Shown here piece by piece: positions 7,164-15,731 of a stretch of DNA of 25,957 nt; the first letter of the stretch is position 1, and the number at the start of each line of letters is the position of its first letter. The position numbers and the translations under genes are program-made. The stretch comes from CAYNST01 sp964399955 (GTDB lineage: Bacteria; Pseudomonadota; Gammaproteobacteria; Pseudomonadales; Cellvibrionaceae). Below the pieces are notes generated by a model that was not told where the DNA came from, ran no database searches, and was given only the letters and a program-made list of their open reading frames with translations. The DNA lies in the NCBI GenBank assembly GCA_964399955.1, contig CAYNST010000043.1, forward strand, positions 1 to 25,957, given 5' to 3'.

Positions 7164-10100
7164 ATGACTGCTCCATTGCCCAATATGCCTGCCACCGCGC
7201 AGGCGCTTGATGCCGCGCTGCAGACGGTGCTGCTGAAAGACGCCGCCGAACTCAGCAAGTTGTGGCACGCCATTCGCCAGCGCGAGGCACGCGAGGAACC
7301 CTCGGACCGTTTGCTAAGCCGCTTTCTTCAGCGGCTGCAGCGCTCGCAGGCCGCCGTGTTGCAAAAGCAACAGAAGCTGCCGCAGGTGACCTACCCGGAA
7401 GACTTGCCCATCAGCGGCAAGCGGGAAGAAATAGCCGAGCTGATCCAGGCCCACCAGGTGGTGATTCTGGCGGGTGAGACGGGTTCCGGTAAAACCACCC
7501 AGTTGCCCAAAATTTGCCTGGAGATGGGGCGGGGTGTGCGCGGGGTGATTGGCCACACCCAGCCAAGACGTATCGCGGCGGTGACGGTAGCCAGTCGCAT
7601 TGCCGAGGAACTGGGGGAACCCATTGGGCAAAGCGTGGGCTATCAAGTGCGTTTCAGTGACCAGACGGTTGCTGACACCGCCATCAAACTGATGACCGAC
7701 GGTATCTTGCTGGCAGAGATTCAGTCGGACCCTTTGTTGCTGCGCTACGACACCATCATCATTGACGAGGCGCATGAGCGCAGCCTCAATATCGACTTTC
7801 TGCTAGGCTACCTCAAGCGGATATTACCGAAACGGGCAGACCTCAAAGTCATCATTACCTCCGCTACCATCGACCTGGAGAAGTTTTCCCGGCATTTTGG
7901 CGACGCTCCGGTCATTGAGGTGTCCGGCCGCACTTATCCGGTGGAGATCAACTATCGGCCGCGCTCTGATGAGCAGGATGACCAGGCCGAGGCGATCATC
8001 AGCGCCATTGAAGAAATCTTAACCCTGCCGCGAAGCTCCACCGGGGACATTCTGGTATTTTTGAGCGGCGAGCGCGATATACGCGAGACGGCTCAGGCCA
8101 TCCGCAAGGCGCAGTTTCCGCATCTGGAGGTCTTGCCGCTCTATGCGCGCCTGAGCCTGGCCGAGCAGCGCCGAGTTTTTCAAAACCATATTGGCAGGCG
8201 GGTAGTGCTGGCCACCAATGTTGCGGAAACCTCCATCACGGTGCCGGGCATAGGTTATGTTATTGACCCGGGTTATGCCCGCATCAGCCGCTACAGCGCC
8301 CGTACCCAGGTGCAGCGCCTGCCGATTGAGCCCATCTCCCAGGCCAGCGCCAACCAGCGCGCCGGGCGCTGTGGCCGGGTGAGCAACGGCGTTTGTTTTC
8401 GTCTTTACGACGAGAAGGATTTTGACAATCGCCCGGCGTTCACAGACGCAGAGATTCTGCGCACCAATCTGGCCTCGGTTATCCTGCAGATGCTGCACAT
8501 CGGCATTGGCGATATTCGCAAGTTTCCTTTTGTAGACCCGCCGGATGCGCCGCTGATACGCGACGGCTATAAATTGCTGGAAGAACTGCAGGCGGTAGAC
8601 GCGCGCGGCCTTCTGACTCCGCTTGGGCGCAAGCTTGCTGCCCTGCCAATAGATCCCCGATTGGCACGCATGACACTGGAAGCCGAGCGCCAGGGCGCGC
8701 TCAGCGAGGTGCTGATTATTGTTTCGGCGCTGACCATTCAGGACCCGCGCGAGCGACCGGCGGACAAACAGCAGGCGGCGGATGAAAAGCACCGGCGCTT
8801 CTGGCACGAACAGTCGGATTTCTTCGGGTTTCTGAATTTGTGGCAGTATGTTGAAGAACAGCGCCAGGCACTGTCGCAAAGTCAGTGGCGCAGGCAGTGC
8901 CAGAAGGAGTTCCTGAACTTTTTGCGGCTGCGTGAGTGGCGCGACCTGCACCACCAGATGCGTCTGGCCATTCGCAATTTGGGTTTCAAGGAAAACGCGC
9001 AGCCGGCGGCCCCGGATGCGGTTCACAAGGCGCTGCTGGCGGGCCTGCTGGGCAATATAGGCAGTAAAAGTGACGATGCCAGTGAGTACGACTATTTAGG
9101 TGCACGCAACCGCAAGTTCTCCATTTTTCCCGGCTCTTCCCAGTTTAAGAAGCGACCGCAGTGGGTGATGGCCGCAGAGATGCTGGAAACCAGCAAACTT
9201 TACGCACACAACGTTGCGAGGATTGAGCCGGAATGGTTGCTGCCACTGGCGGAGCATCTGATCAAGCACCACTATTACGAGCCGCACTACAACAGCAAGA
9301 CCGGTCAGGTGCTGTGCTATGACCGGCTCACCCTATTCGGGTTGGTCATAGCCGACAAGAAACAGGTTAATTACAACAAGATTGACCCGGCGGACGCCCG
9401 CTTGGTGTTCATTCGCAGTGCGCTGGTTGAGGGGCGCTATCTCAAGGCCAAACAGCGCAACCTGGGCCAGTTTTTTGCGCACAATCAGGCGCAGGTTGCC
9501 GAAGTTGAAAAGCTGGAAGCCAAATCCCGTCGGCGAGATATTCTGGTGGAAGATGAGGTGTTCTACAATTTTTACAATGAACGAATCCCTGCAGAGGTAA
9601 ACAATCTGGCGGGCTTTGAGCATTGGCGTAAAAAAGCCGAAGCGTCCGACCCGGACTTACTGAAAATACCCCGCGCCCTGTTGATGCAGCACGCCGCCCG
9701 CGAAATTACCGAGGTGCAGTTTCCGGACAGCCTGCGACTGGATGGGCTGGAGTTGCCGCTGTTTTATCATTTTGAACCAGGGCACGCCGACGACGGGGTG
9801 AGCCTGGGCGTACCCGCCAGTATTCTGCACTCCGTTCCCTCAGCCCGCCTGGACTGGCTGGTACCTGGGCTGTTGCGCGACAAGTGTATCGCCCTGATCA
9901 AGGCGCTGCCCAAGCAGTGGCGCAAAAAATTTGTGCCGGTGCCGCACTATGTTGACCAGTTGCTGCCGCGCCTGAAGCCCTGCAACCGGCCACTGACGCA
10001 GGTTTTGGCTGAAGAACTGGGACGGCTGGTCGGCGAAACGCTGCCAGATGATCTTTGGCGGGATGTGGTGCTGGATGAGTTCTATCGCATGAACATCCAG

Positions 10101-11090
10101 GTGCTCGACGACCGGCAACGGGTGATTGATCGCAGCCGCGATCTTAAACATTTACAAGCCCTTTACCGGGAGCACGTGCAGTCCGGCCTGCAGTCTGCCG
10201 GCGCGGAGATTGAGCGCAAAAACCTGACCGGCTGGGATTTTGGCACGCTTGAGTCAAGCGTTACCCTGCGCAAGGCCGGAATCAACGTGAAAGCCTTTCC
10301 CGCCTTGGTCAAGGAGCCCAACGGTGTAGCTCTGCGAGTGCTGGACAACCCACTGGACGCCGCCTACGTCAGCCGGCGCGGCGTGGTAGGGCTGATAGCC
10401 CGCGACCTCAAGGAAACCGTCAACTATCTGCTGCAAAAACTGCTGAAGAACAAAGATATTGGACTGGCGGTGGTGAACCTGGGCCCGCGTCGTGAAGTGG
10501 CGGAGGACCTTATCTTTGCTGCCATTCATGCCGCCTGCATCGCGGACGCGGAGCTGCCGAAAGACAAAACCGCGTTTGATCAGGCGGTGCAGCGCGGGCG
10601 GGCCGATGTTGCTGCGCGGGCCGAAGAACTGGAAGCGTTGCTGCTTGGGCTGTTGAATAGGTTAGTGATTATCAAAAAAGCCATCAAAGTCAGCAAAAAC
10701 CCCCTTGCCATTGCGGGCGCAGTAGCGGATATCAACCTGCAGTTGGAGCATTTGATTTATCCTGGTTTTCTGTTTGAGACGCCTGCGGAGTGGCTGTGGC
10801 AACTGCCAAGGTATTTGGATGCTGTGCAGATTCGCCTGGAAAAAGCGCCGCAGAATCTGCAAAAAGATAAACTCATGACGTACACTCTACAGGACTTATG
10901 GCAAAAGCATGCCGACCGTTTGGCAGGAGAGGGCAAGGCCAGCTACGCTGATAATGCCGCCTGGCAGCAGTATCGGTGGATGTTGGAGGAATTGCGGGTG
11001 TCGCTGTTCGCCCAAACGCTGAAAACGCGCGTGCCGGTATCAGAAAAGCGCCTTGCCAAGGTTTGGCAGGACAGCCTGCAGAAGGGCTAA
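7164..11090 (+). CDS. hrpA: ATP-dependent RNA helicase HrpA (DEAH box)
   Basis: The product is 1308 residues, essentially the length of E. coli HrpA (about 1300). Helicase motif I is GETGSGKT at 104-111, motif II is DEAH at 201-204 and motif III is SAT at 233-235. The conserved motif VI region QRAGRCGRV follows in the second RecA domain, then the HA2/ratchet and OB-fold regions and the long HrpA-specific C-terminal half. HrpA is a cytoplasmic DEAH helicase. Roles reported for the family include mRNA processing and rescue of stalled or collided ribosomes. A conserved Arg/Lys-rich N-terminal segment (about 40-75) precedes the helicase core. The start at ATG 7164 fits the family N-terminus and the upstream promoter candidate. 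The gene appears monocistronic. I see no frameshift or missing motif. Confidence 0.97.
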   Translation: MTAPLPNMPATAQALDAALQTVLLKDAAELSKLWHAIRQREAREEPSDRLLSRFLQRLQRSQAAVLQKQQKLPQVTYPEDLPISGKREEIAELIQAHQVVILAGETGSGKTTQLPKICLEMGRGVRGVIGHTQPRRIAAVTVASRIAEELGEPIGQSVGYQVRFSDQTVADTAIKLMTDGILLAEIQSDPLLLRYDTIIIDEAHERSLNIDFLLGYLKRILPKRADLKVIITSATIDLEKFSRHFGDAPVIEVSGRTYPVEINYRPRSDEQDDQAEAIISAIEEILTLPRSSTGDILVFLSGERDIRETAQAIRKAQFPHLEVLPLYARLSLAEQRRVFQNHIGRRVVLATNVAETSITVPGIGYVIDPGYARISRYSARTQVQRLPIEPISQASANQRAGRCGRVSNGVCFRLYDEKDFDNRPAFTDAEILRTNLASVILQMLHIGIGDIRKFPFVDPPDAPLIRDGYKLLEELQAVDARGLLTPLGRKLAALPIDPRLARMTLEAERQGALSEVLIIVSALTIQDPRERPADKQQAADEKHRRFWHEQSDFFGFLNLWQYVEEQRQALSQSQWRRQCQKEFLNFLRLREWRDLHHQMRLAIRNLGFKENAQPAAPDAVHKALLAGLLGNIGSKSDDASEYDYLGARNRKFSIFPGSSQFKKRPQWVMAAEMLETSKLYAHNVARIEPEWLLPLAEHLIKHHYYEPHYNSKTGQVLCYDRLTLFGLVIADKKQVNYNKIDPADARLVFIRSALVEGRYLKAKQRNLGQFFAHNQAQVAEVEKLEAKSRRRDILVEDEVFYNFYNERIPAEVNNLAGFEHWRKKAEASDPDLLKIPRALLMQHAAREITEVQFPDSLRLDGLELPLFYHFEPGHADDGVSLGVPASILHSVPSARLDWLVPGLLRDKCIALIKALPKQWRKKFVPVPHYVDQLLPRLKPCNRPLTQVLAEELGRLVGETLPDDLWRDVVLDEFYRMNIQVLDDRQRVIDRSRDLKHLQALYREHVQSGLQSAGAEIERKNLTGWDFGTLESSVTLRKAGINVKAFPALVKEPNGVALRVLDNPLDAAYVSRRGVVGLIARDLKETVNYLLQKLLKNKDIGLAVVNLGPRREVAEDLIFAAIHAACIADAELPKDKTAFDQAVQRGRADVAARAEELEALLLGLLNRLVIIKKAIKVSKNPLAIAGAVADINLQLEHLIYPGFLFETPAEWLWQLPRYLDAVQIRLEKAPQNLQKDKLMTYTLQDLWQKHADRLAGEGKASYADNAAWQQYRWMLEELRVSLFAQTLKTRVPVSEKRLAKVWQDSLQKG

Positions 11091-11132
11091 AGAATTTGAG
11101 CAAGCTGAACCCGTTTTGCATTTTTGCTTGAG

Positions 11133-11141
11133 TGTTATGAT
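11133..11141 (+). promoter_or_regulatory. Candidate extended -10 promoter downstream of hrpA
   Basis: TGTTATGAT (11133-11141) has the TG-N-TATNAT form of an extended -10 element, 43 bp after the hrpA stop. The -35 region is weak (TTTTGC at 11114-11119). Together with the terminator at 11317-11355 it could define a short transcript of about 200 nt, or the leader of the porin gene. Confidence 0.35.
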
Positions 11142-11147
11142 CTGCCG

Positions 11148-11355
11148 CTACTGGGCTTCCATAGGGATCTACGAAGAGCCAAACAAAGTAACCTTTCAGC
11201 TCATCCCGAGACTGTGCAGGTTGCGTCCCGGTTTGTGCGGATCAAGGCAAACAATGTGTGCTTGCACCGGTTAGGTTGCGCACTTCCTGTGCTGGACCCC
11301 TTCGGGGCTTTTGCAGTCGTTCCATCCTGTTCCCGACAGGACAGGGACGATTTTT
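11148..11355 (+). ncRNA. Candidate small RNA or attenuated leader between hrpA and the porin gene
   Basis: About 208 nt lie between an extended -10 element and a strong intrinsic terminator, with no credible reading frame. Near the predicted 5' end, GGCTTC pairs with GAAG-A-GCC (a bulged hairpin). A CCCC-TTC-GGGG mini-hairpin followed by TTTT lies at about 11297-11312. The next gene is an outer-membrane porin, and small RNAs or leaders beside porin genes are common in gammaproteobacteria. I recognise no known RNA family, so this remains a structural candidate. Confidence 0.35.
11317..11355 (+). terminator. Strong intrinsic terminator upstream of the porin gene
   Basis: TCGTTCC (11317-11323) pairs with GGGACGA (11344-11350) with one G-U. 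Inside it TCCTGT (11325-11330) pairs with ACAGGA (11336-11341) around a TCCCG loop. TTTTT (11351-11355) follows directly. It lies 227 bp past the hrpA stop and 75 bp before the porin start. It therefore ends either hrpA read-through, a small RNA, or a regulated porin leader. Confidence 0.8.
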
Positions 11356-11429
11356 CAACGCAAGCATGGGCATGTTCGGGCGCGAGCTGATTAGGTACAC
11401 AACAACAAATACGAACGTCTGGGGGAAAG

Positions 11430-12371
11430 ATGAACATACGCTGCGGTACTCTTGTTGGGCTGGTATGCGCGCAGGCGTTGCCTGTTTTTGCAGATGTTGA
11501 AGTTTACGGTAGGGCCAATGTCTCTTACGAATTTATTGATGAGAGCCAGGCAGGCGAAACCTACACAGACCTGGTAAGCAACAGCTCACGCCTGGGCGTC
11601 AAAGGCGCTCACCCGTTGCGAGACGGACTGGAGGCCATTTATCAGCTGGAGTTCAAGGTGGATGTTGATGGGTCACCCAGCCAGCAGACGGGGGTGTTCC
11701 AGCAGCGCAATGTGTTTGTCGGCTTGCAGGGCGAGTTCGGCTCTGTGATTGCCGGGCGCTTCAATACGCCCTTGAAAGTTGCCCAGGGCAAGGTGGAGCT
11801 GTTTGATGATCTGCGCGGCGACATCAGCAATATGATCAGTATCAATGAAAATCGCACCAACAACACCGTGATGTACACCACGCCAAAGATGGGTTTGTTT
11901 GAAATATCGGTGGCGCATGTTGCCAGTGGAGAACCGGGCCTGGACGATGGTGTATCGGCCGCTTTGAGCTATGCAGATGACCACTGGTACCTGGCGCTGG
12001 CCTTTGACCGCAACATTGAAGAAGAATACGCCCAGGCGGTTCGTCTGGTTGCACAGCTGGAGCTCAACTCATTGCGATTGGGCGCTTTATATGAGCAATT
12101 TGACCCCAACCGGGACCTGGCCGAAAGCACCGACGGCTGGTTACTGTCCATGCGCTACGAACTGGATAGCGAATGGAGTCTAAAAGGGCAGTACGGCAGC
12201 TCGGATATGCTATTTGAAGGTGGCGAGACGCTGAGCCTGGGTGTGGATTACCGCGTGTCCTCCAATACCACCTTGTATTCCTTCTTTACCAAGGACCGGG
12301 CCGAGAGTGGAATCGCAGATTTCACGTTTGACAACCAGTATTTGGGCCTGGGCCTCATGGTAGGGTTCTAA
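11430..12371 (+). CDS. Gram-negative porin (OmpC-like general porin family)
   Basis: The product is 313 residues. A signal peptide of about 21 residues ends VFA, and the mature protein begins DVEVYGRANVSYEF, the usual first strand of trimeric 16-stranded porins. The early motif SRLGVKGAHPLRDGLEAIYQLEF is diagnostic for the proteobacterial porin family. FQQRNVFVGLQGEFGSVIAGRFNTP follows, as expected. The protein ends with phenylalanine (LGLGLMVGF), the outer-membrane insertion signal recognised by BamA. Length is slightly short for the family (typically 330-380). ATG 11430 is preceded by GGGGGAAAG, a strong ribosome-binding site. A terminator-like stem 75 bp upstream could attenuate expression. 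The stop codon overlaps that of the convergent gene. It would allow diffusion of small hydrophilic solutes; selectivity is not inferable. Confidence 0.93.
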   Translation: MNIRCGTLVGLVCAQALPVFADVEVYGRANVSYEFIDESQAGETYTDLVSNSSRLGVKGAHPLRDGLEAIYQLEFKVDVDGSPSQQTGVFQQRNVFVGLQGEFGSVIAGRFNTPLKVAQGKVELFDDLRGDISNMISINENRTNNTVMYTTPKMGLFEISVAHVASGEPGLDDGVSAALSYADDHWYLALAFDRNIEEEYAQAVRLVAQLELNSLRLGALYEQFDPNRDLAESTDGWLLSMRYELDSEWSLKGQYGSSDMLFEGGETLSLGVDYRVSSNTTLYSFFTKDRAESGIADFTFDNQYLGLGLMVGF

Positions 12372-13003
12372 ACGCTTTTCCCCCACACCTTGAGCGTCTG
12401 CAGGCGCTCAAGGTCTGCCGCGTCATCTACATCCCAAATTGTTGCCGGCTCTTCCCAACTGTAGGCTCCGCGCCTCAGCCGCTCTCGTGTCAGCCCCATC
12501 ACCCGGTCCGTTCCCCAGGGGATGTCGTGCAACAACAGCTCCAGAATGGCGGGTGTGGGGTTTCTAACGCCAATCAAACCGTAACCTCCGTCTTCCGCCG
12601 GCAGCAATACGGCGTCGACTCGCGCCAATGCAGCGGCTGTCTGGCGCAGAAGCCTGGCGCCTATCGCGGGGCAGTCACTGCCCATCAACATCACCGGCCC
12701 CTGGTGCGCGGCAAGCGCATGCGTCATCCGCCTGCCCAAATCCCCCCCCGACTGGGCTTTTAACCGCAGCGGAAAGCGCCGGGTAAGACGGGTGAAAAAC
12801 GGATGGGCCTCGCTAAAGTGCAGCTGCACGGGCCCGGTTGATATTGCTGCTTCTACGGCCACAGCCACCGTATGCGCCACCATTCGACGATGAAGGGCAG
12901 CAGCCCCGTGTGCGCCAAGCACCGGAATCAAGCGGGTCTTGGCGTGGCCGGCAATGGGCGCTTTGGCAAAAATGACAAGGGAAGGGCGTTTGCCTGCGGG
13001 CAT
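12368..13003 (-). CDS. TIGR04282/DUF2064-family glycosyltransferase-like protein
   Basis: The product is 211 residues with a nucleotide-diphospho-sugar transferase-like fold. The N-terminus carries the family hallmark FAKAPIAGHAKTRL (a G-x-x-KTRL nucleotide-binding loop). GSDCPAI supplies the metal/nucleotide-binding Asp, and EDGGYGLIGVR and IPWGTDRV are further family motifs. Some members occur in arsenosugar biosynthesis clusters, hence the database name, but most have no proven substrate. ATG 13003 puts the first motif near the N-terminus as in homologues. The frame extends to a TTG at 13069 that would overlap the glycerate kinase stop, so a coupled longer form cannot be excluded. The gene follows the glycerate kinase in one minus-strand unit. 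Its stop shares CTA with the porin stop. Confidence 0.8.
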   Translation of the reverse strand: MPAGKRPSLVIFAKAPIAGHAKTRLIPVLGAHGAAALHRRMVAHTVAVAVEAAISTGPVQLHFSEAHPFFTRLTRRFPLRLKAQSGGDLGRRMTHALAAHQGPVMLMGSDCPAIGARLLRQTAAALARVDAVLLPAEDGGYGLIGVRNPTPAILELLLHDIPWGTDRVMGLTRERLRRGAYSWEEPATIWDVDDAADLERLQTLKVWGKSV

Positions 13004-13061
13004 GGAGTCTTGTGATCCTGTGGGGAGAAATCGTTGCGGACGGTGGAGTCCCGGCGCGCGG

Positions 13062-14324
13062 CTATTCAATGAAAATTGCCCGAAAATCGTTGACGTTGGT
13101 GCGAGTAGGCCCGGTCACCAGTAGATCTTGCAGTGCGCTGAAAAAGCCGTAGCCGTCGTTGTTGTCCAGCATTGCGCCGGCGTTCAGGCCCAATGCTTGC
13201 GCGCGGGTCCAGGTTTCCGGCGTCAGCAGCGCGCCTGCGTTGTCTTCCGAGCCGTCAATGCCATCAGTGTCTGCCGCCAGCGCGTAGATGCCTGTTCTGC
13301 CTTGCAGGCAATTGGCTAATGCCAGGAGGAACTCGGCGTTGCGACCACCGCGGCCATTGCCCCTCAAGGTAACCGTGGTTTCTCCGCCGGACAGAATCAC
13401 GCAGGGTGTTTTCACCGGCTGCCCGGTCTCTTGCACATAGCGGGCTATGCCTGCCATCACCCGTGCCACTTCACGTGACTCGCCTTCAATGTTGTCGCCC
13501 AGAATCAATGGTGTTACTCCGCATTCCCGCGCGTATAGCGCGGCCGATTCAAGTGCCTGCCGGGGTGTGGCAATCAACTGGTAGGGTGTGCTGCTGCTGG
13601 GCAGTTCATCGGGTTTTGGGGTCTCGGAGGCGGTTGAGCTCAACCAGCTCAGCACGTTCTCTTCAGCTGCAATGTCATATTTTTTCAGAATTGCCAAAGC
13701 CTGCCTGGAGCTGGTTGGATCCGCCACCGACGGGCCGCTGGCAATGACACTGGGATCGTCGCCTGGAACATCGGATATGGCGAGGGTCATCAGCTTGGCC
13801 GGCCTACAGGCAAGCGCCAAGCGACCACCTTTGACGGCGGAGAGGTGTTTGCGCACGCAGTTGATTTCATCGATGGCGGCGCCGCTGTTCAGCAGGGCCT
13901 TGTTGATTGCTTTTTTTTGTTTCAGACCTATGCCCGGGGCGGGGTAGCTGAGCAGAGAAGACCCGCCGCCAGAGAGTAGAAAAAACACCCGGTCGTCCGG
14001 TTGTAGATTCTGCACCATGCCCATGATTCTTTTGGCTGCGCGCTCCCCCGCGTCATCGGGTACCGGGTGCGAGGCTTCAACCACTTCAATAGCCTGACAA
14101 GTGTCACCGTGACCGTAACGGGTTACTACCAGGCCCGATACCGGCCCCCTCCAGGCTTTCTCGAACGCGCTGGCCATGGAGGCTGACGCCTTGCCTGCGC
14201 CTATTACCAGAGCGCGGCCGGCGCGGTCCTCGGGCAAGTAGTTGTGGAGCATGTTGCGGGGGTGCGCGGCAGCGACAGCGGTGTCAAACAGTTGCTGTAA
14301 AAAGTCGGGTTTGTTGAGAATCAT
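13062..14324 (-). CDS. Glycerate 2-kinase (GckA/TtuD, DUF4147-MOFRL family)
   Basis: The product is 420 residues and phosphorylates D-glycerate with ATP to 2-phosphoglycerate, feeding glyoxylate, tartrate or serine-cycle carbon into glycolysis. The N-terminal domain has VIGAGKASASMA, the glycine-rich LLSGGGSSLL loop, and the signature INCVRKHLSAVKGGRLA. The C-terminal MOFRL domain has LSGGETTVTLRGNGRGGRNAEFLLALA and ALAADTDGIDGSEDNAGA. Length is normal for the family (420-450). I chose ATG 14324 because a GGAG lies about 7 nt upstream; an in-frame start at 14357 is less likely. No glyoxylate carboligase or tartronate semialdehyde reductase gene is next to it. It lies 86 bp after chrR on the same strand, so it may be read from the sigma factor promoter. 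Confidence 0.93.
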   Translation of the reverse strand: MILNKPDFLQQLFDTAVAAAHPRNMLHNYLPEDRAGRALVIGAGKASASMASAFEKAWRGPVSGLVVTRYGHGDTCQAIEVVEASHPVPDDAGERAAKRIMGMVQNLQPDDRVFFLLSGGGSSLLSYPAPGIGLKQKKAINKALLNSGAAIDEINCVRKHLSAVKGGRLALACRPAKLMTLAISDVPGDDPSVIASGPSVADPTSSRQALAILKKYDIAAEENVLSWLSSTASETPKPDELPSSSTPYQLIATPRQALESAALYARECGVTPLILGDNIEGESREVARVMAGIARYVQETGQPVKTPCVILSGGETTVTLRGNGRGGRNAEFLLALANCLQGRTGIYALAADTDGIDGSEDNAGALLTPETWTRAQALGLNAGAMLDNNDGYGFFSALQDLLVTGPTRTNVNDFRAIFIE

Positions 14325-14410
14325 TGCTGTTCTCCGGTTACCTAGGTTGCTCAGCAAGGTGGGTTGGGTCGGAGGCGGACACCGCTGGCATCAAACCGCG
14401 AAGCGGGCGG

Positions 14411-15103
14411 CTAGCGTGCTCGAACCGTAAACATCGGATAGCGGAAACGGCCCCAGAAGCCTGTGGTTGTAACCGGTGATTCCAACACAGTGAGGCAGAG
14501 GCAGTCACCTTCCTGGCTGGCCACGGGGCGATGAATGTTGCCCGGGCCGCGTACCAGGAAGTCGCCCTGGGTATACACGCCATCTCTGTCAGAAAAACTG
14601 CCCTGCAATACCAGCGTCACCTCAATACCCGTATGATCGTGCTGCGCGGCTTTGCCGCCGGTCTTGATGCGGTGCAGGGCTACGTCATATTTGTGTTGAC
14701 CGGAGTTCAACTGCGCCAGTTTGAATTCGGAGGAGACAAAGCGCCACTTGATCTTCTTCCCGGCGGGCAGGAGTTTGCGCACCACTACCGGCAGGTTATT
14801 CAGAAGGCTCTCGCGGTGTTTACATTGTGTCAAAGGCAGGCGTTGTTTTGCAGGGGGCTGCTCGGGTTGATTGGCAGTTTGTGACTTGATGCGGGCCATG
14901 ACCTGGCCAAAAGAATGGTCTCCCGGCTCCACCGGCGGGGAGGCGGCCAGCAAGCTGCCTCCCAGGCCATTCAGCCGGCCCACCCGCGTCCTGCAGCTCT
15001 GGCAAAACTGCAGGTGCGCAGCTACCGCCAGAGCCAGTCCCCAGTCCATGCTTCCTGCAGAAAATTCAGTTAGGAAGTTATCGTCTGGGTGGTGTTGAAC
15101 CAT
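14411..15103 (-). CDS. chrR: ChrR-type zinc-binding cupin anti-sigma factor
   Basis: The product is 230 residues. The N-terminal anti-sigma domain carries the zinc site H5, H30, C34, C37 (AAHLQFCQSC), nearly the same positions as H6/H31/C35/C38 of Rhodobacter ChrR. It would hold the neighbouring sigma factor inactive in the cytoplasm. The C-terminal ChrR cupin (about 115-215) has candidate metal ligands H155, H157, E161 (QHDHTGIEVTLVL) and H191 (GPGNIHRP). In the characterised system this domain is needed for the singlet-oxygen response. The linker (about 72-95) is Pro/Gln-rich. Its ATG lies 4 bp after the sigma stop, so the two are almost certainly co-transcribed and translated in stoichiometric balance. 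All key residues are present. Confidence 0.93.
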   Translation of the reverse strand: MVQHHPDDNFLTEFSAGSMDWGLALAVAAHLQFCQSCRTRVGRLNGLGGSLLAASPPVEPGDHSFGQVMARIKSQTANQPEQPPAKQRLPLTQCKHRESLLNNLPVVVRKLLPAGKKIKWRFVSSEFKLAQLNSGQHKYDVALHRIKTGGKAAQHDHTGIEVTLVLQGSFSDRDGVYTQGDFLVRGPGNIHRPVASQEGDCLCLTVLESPVTTTGFWGRFRYPMFTVRAR

Positions 15104-15107
15104 TCAT

Positions 15108-15731
15108 TTACCTTTTCGTGAGATTAGCCTGCAGCTTCTTCAAGCCCATGCGTACTCGGGATTTTACGGTGCCAAGAGGCAAACCGGTTTCCTCGGCAAT
15201 CTCACTATGCGATTTTCCCTGCATATATACCTGAGTGATCACTTGCTTCTGCTCAATGGGCAGTACAGAAAAAGAGTTTTTTACCAGATCTTCGTCCCGT
15301 GCCTGTTGCAAACGTACAAAGGGCTGGTTGTCAGCAGACTCATCCCATATATCGTCAACTTCAATGGGCTCCTGGTTGACTTGATGGCGGCTGTTGCGGC
15401 GCAGCATATCAATGCGGCAGTTGCGCATCACGGTAAATACCCAAGTGCTGGCAGCGGCTTTGGAGGGGTCGTAGGACGGAGCCTTTACCCAAACCTTGAA
15501 CATAACTTCCTGAACCAGCTCTTCTGCGGCTTCACCGGGCAGGCTCTGATTGCTGTTGGAGATGCAAAAGCCCTTGATCAGGGGGGCGAAATGACTGAAC
15601 AATCGGGCAAAGGCCTGTTCGTCGCGATGTGTGCCCACTCTGAGCAGCAGCTGGCTCCAGTTGTCGTCACGAACGTTGGGTGTGCTTTTGACAGTAGACG
15701 CGGTGGCGGTAGCGGCGGTAGCTTGGCTCAT
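15108..15731 (-). CDS. ECF RNA polymerase sigma factor partnered with ChrR (ECF11-like)
   Basis: The product is 207 residues. After a low-complexity N-terminus (about 1-25, Ala/Thr-rich), region 2 spans about 33-105, with AFARLFSHFAPLIKGF, the EELVQEVMFKVW core-binding stretch and TWVFTVMRNCRIDMLRR. Region 4 (about 150-205) has LPIEQKQVITQVYMQGKSHSEIAEETGLPLGTVKSRVRMGLKKL, the helix-turn-helix that reads the -35 element. The adjoining ChrR gene identifies the group: Rhodobacter RpoE-like sigma factors that answer singlet oxygen or related oxidative and light stress. GGGGA lies about 8 nt before ATG 15731. I looked for the TGATCC/CGTA-type autoregulated promoter upstream and did not find a convincing one. 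The regulon is unknown. Confidence 0.93.
   Translation of the reverse strand: MSQATAATATASTVKSTPNVRDDNWSQLLLRVGTHRDEQAFARLFSHFAPLIKGFCISNSNQSLPGEAAEELVQEVMFKVWVKAPSYDPSKAAASTWVFTVMRNCRIDMLRRNSRHQVNQEPIEVDDIWDESADNQPFVRLQQARDEDLVKNSFSVLPIEQKQVITQVYMQGKSHSEIAEETGLPLGTVKSRVRMGLKKLQANLTKR

Noticed and set aside
8019..9026. 335-residue minus-strand frame inside hrpA
   Set aside because: It is antisense to conserved helicase sequence and low-complexity Gln/Ala/Arg-rich, a typical GC-rich shadow frame.
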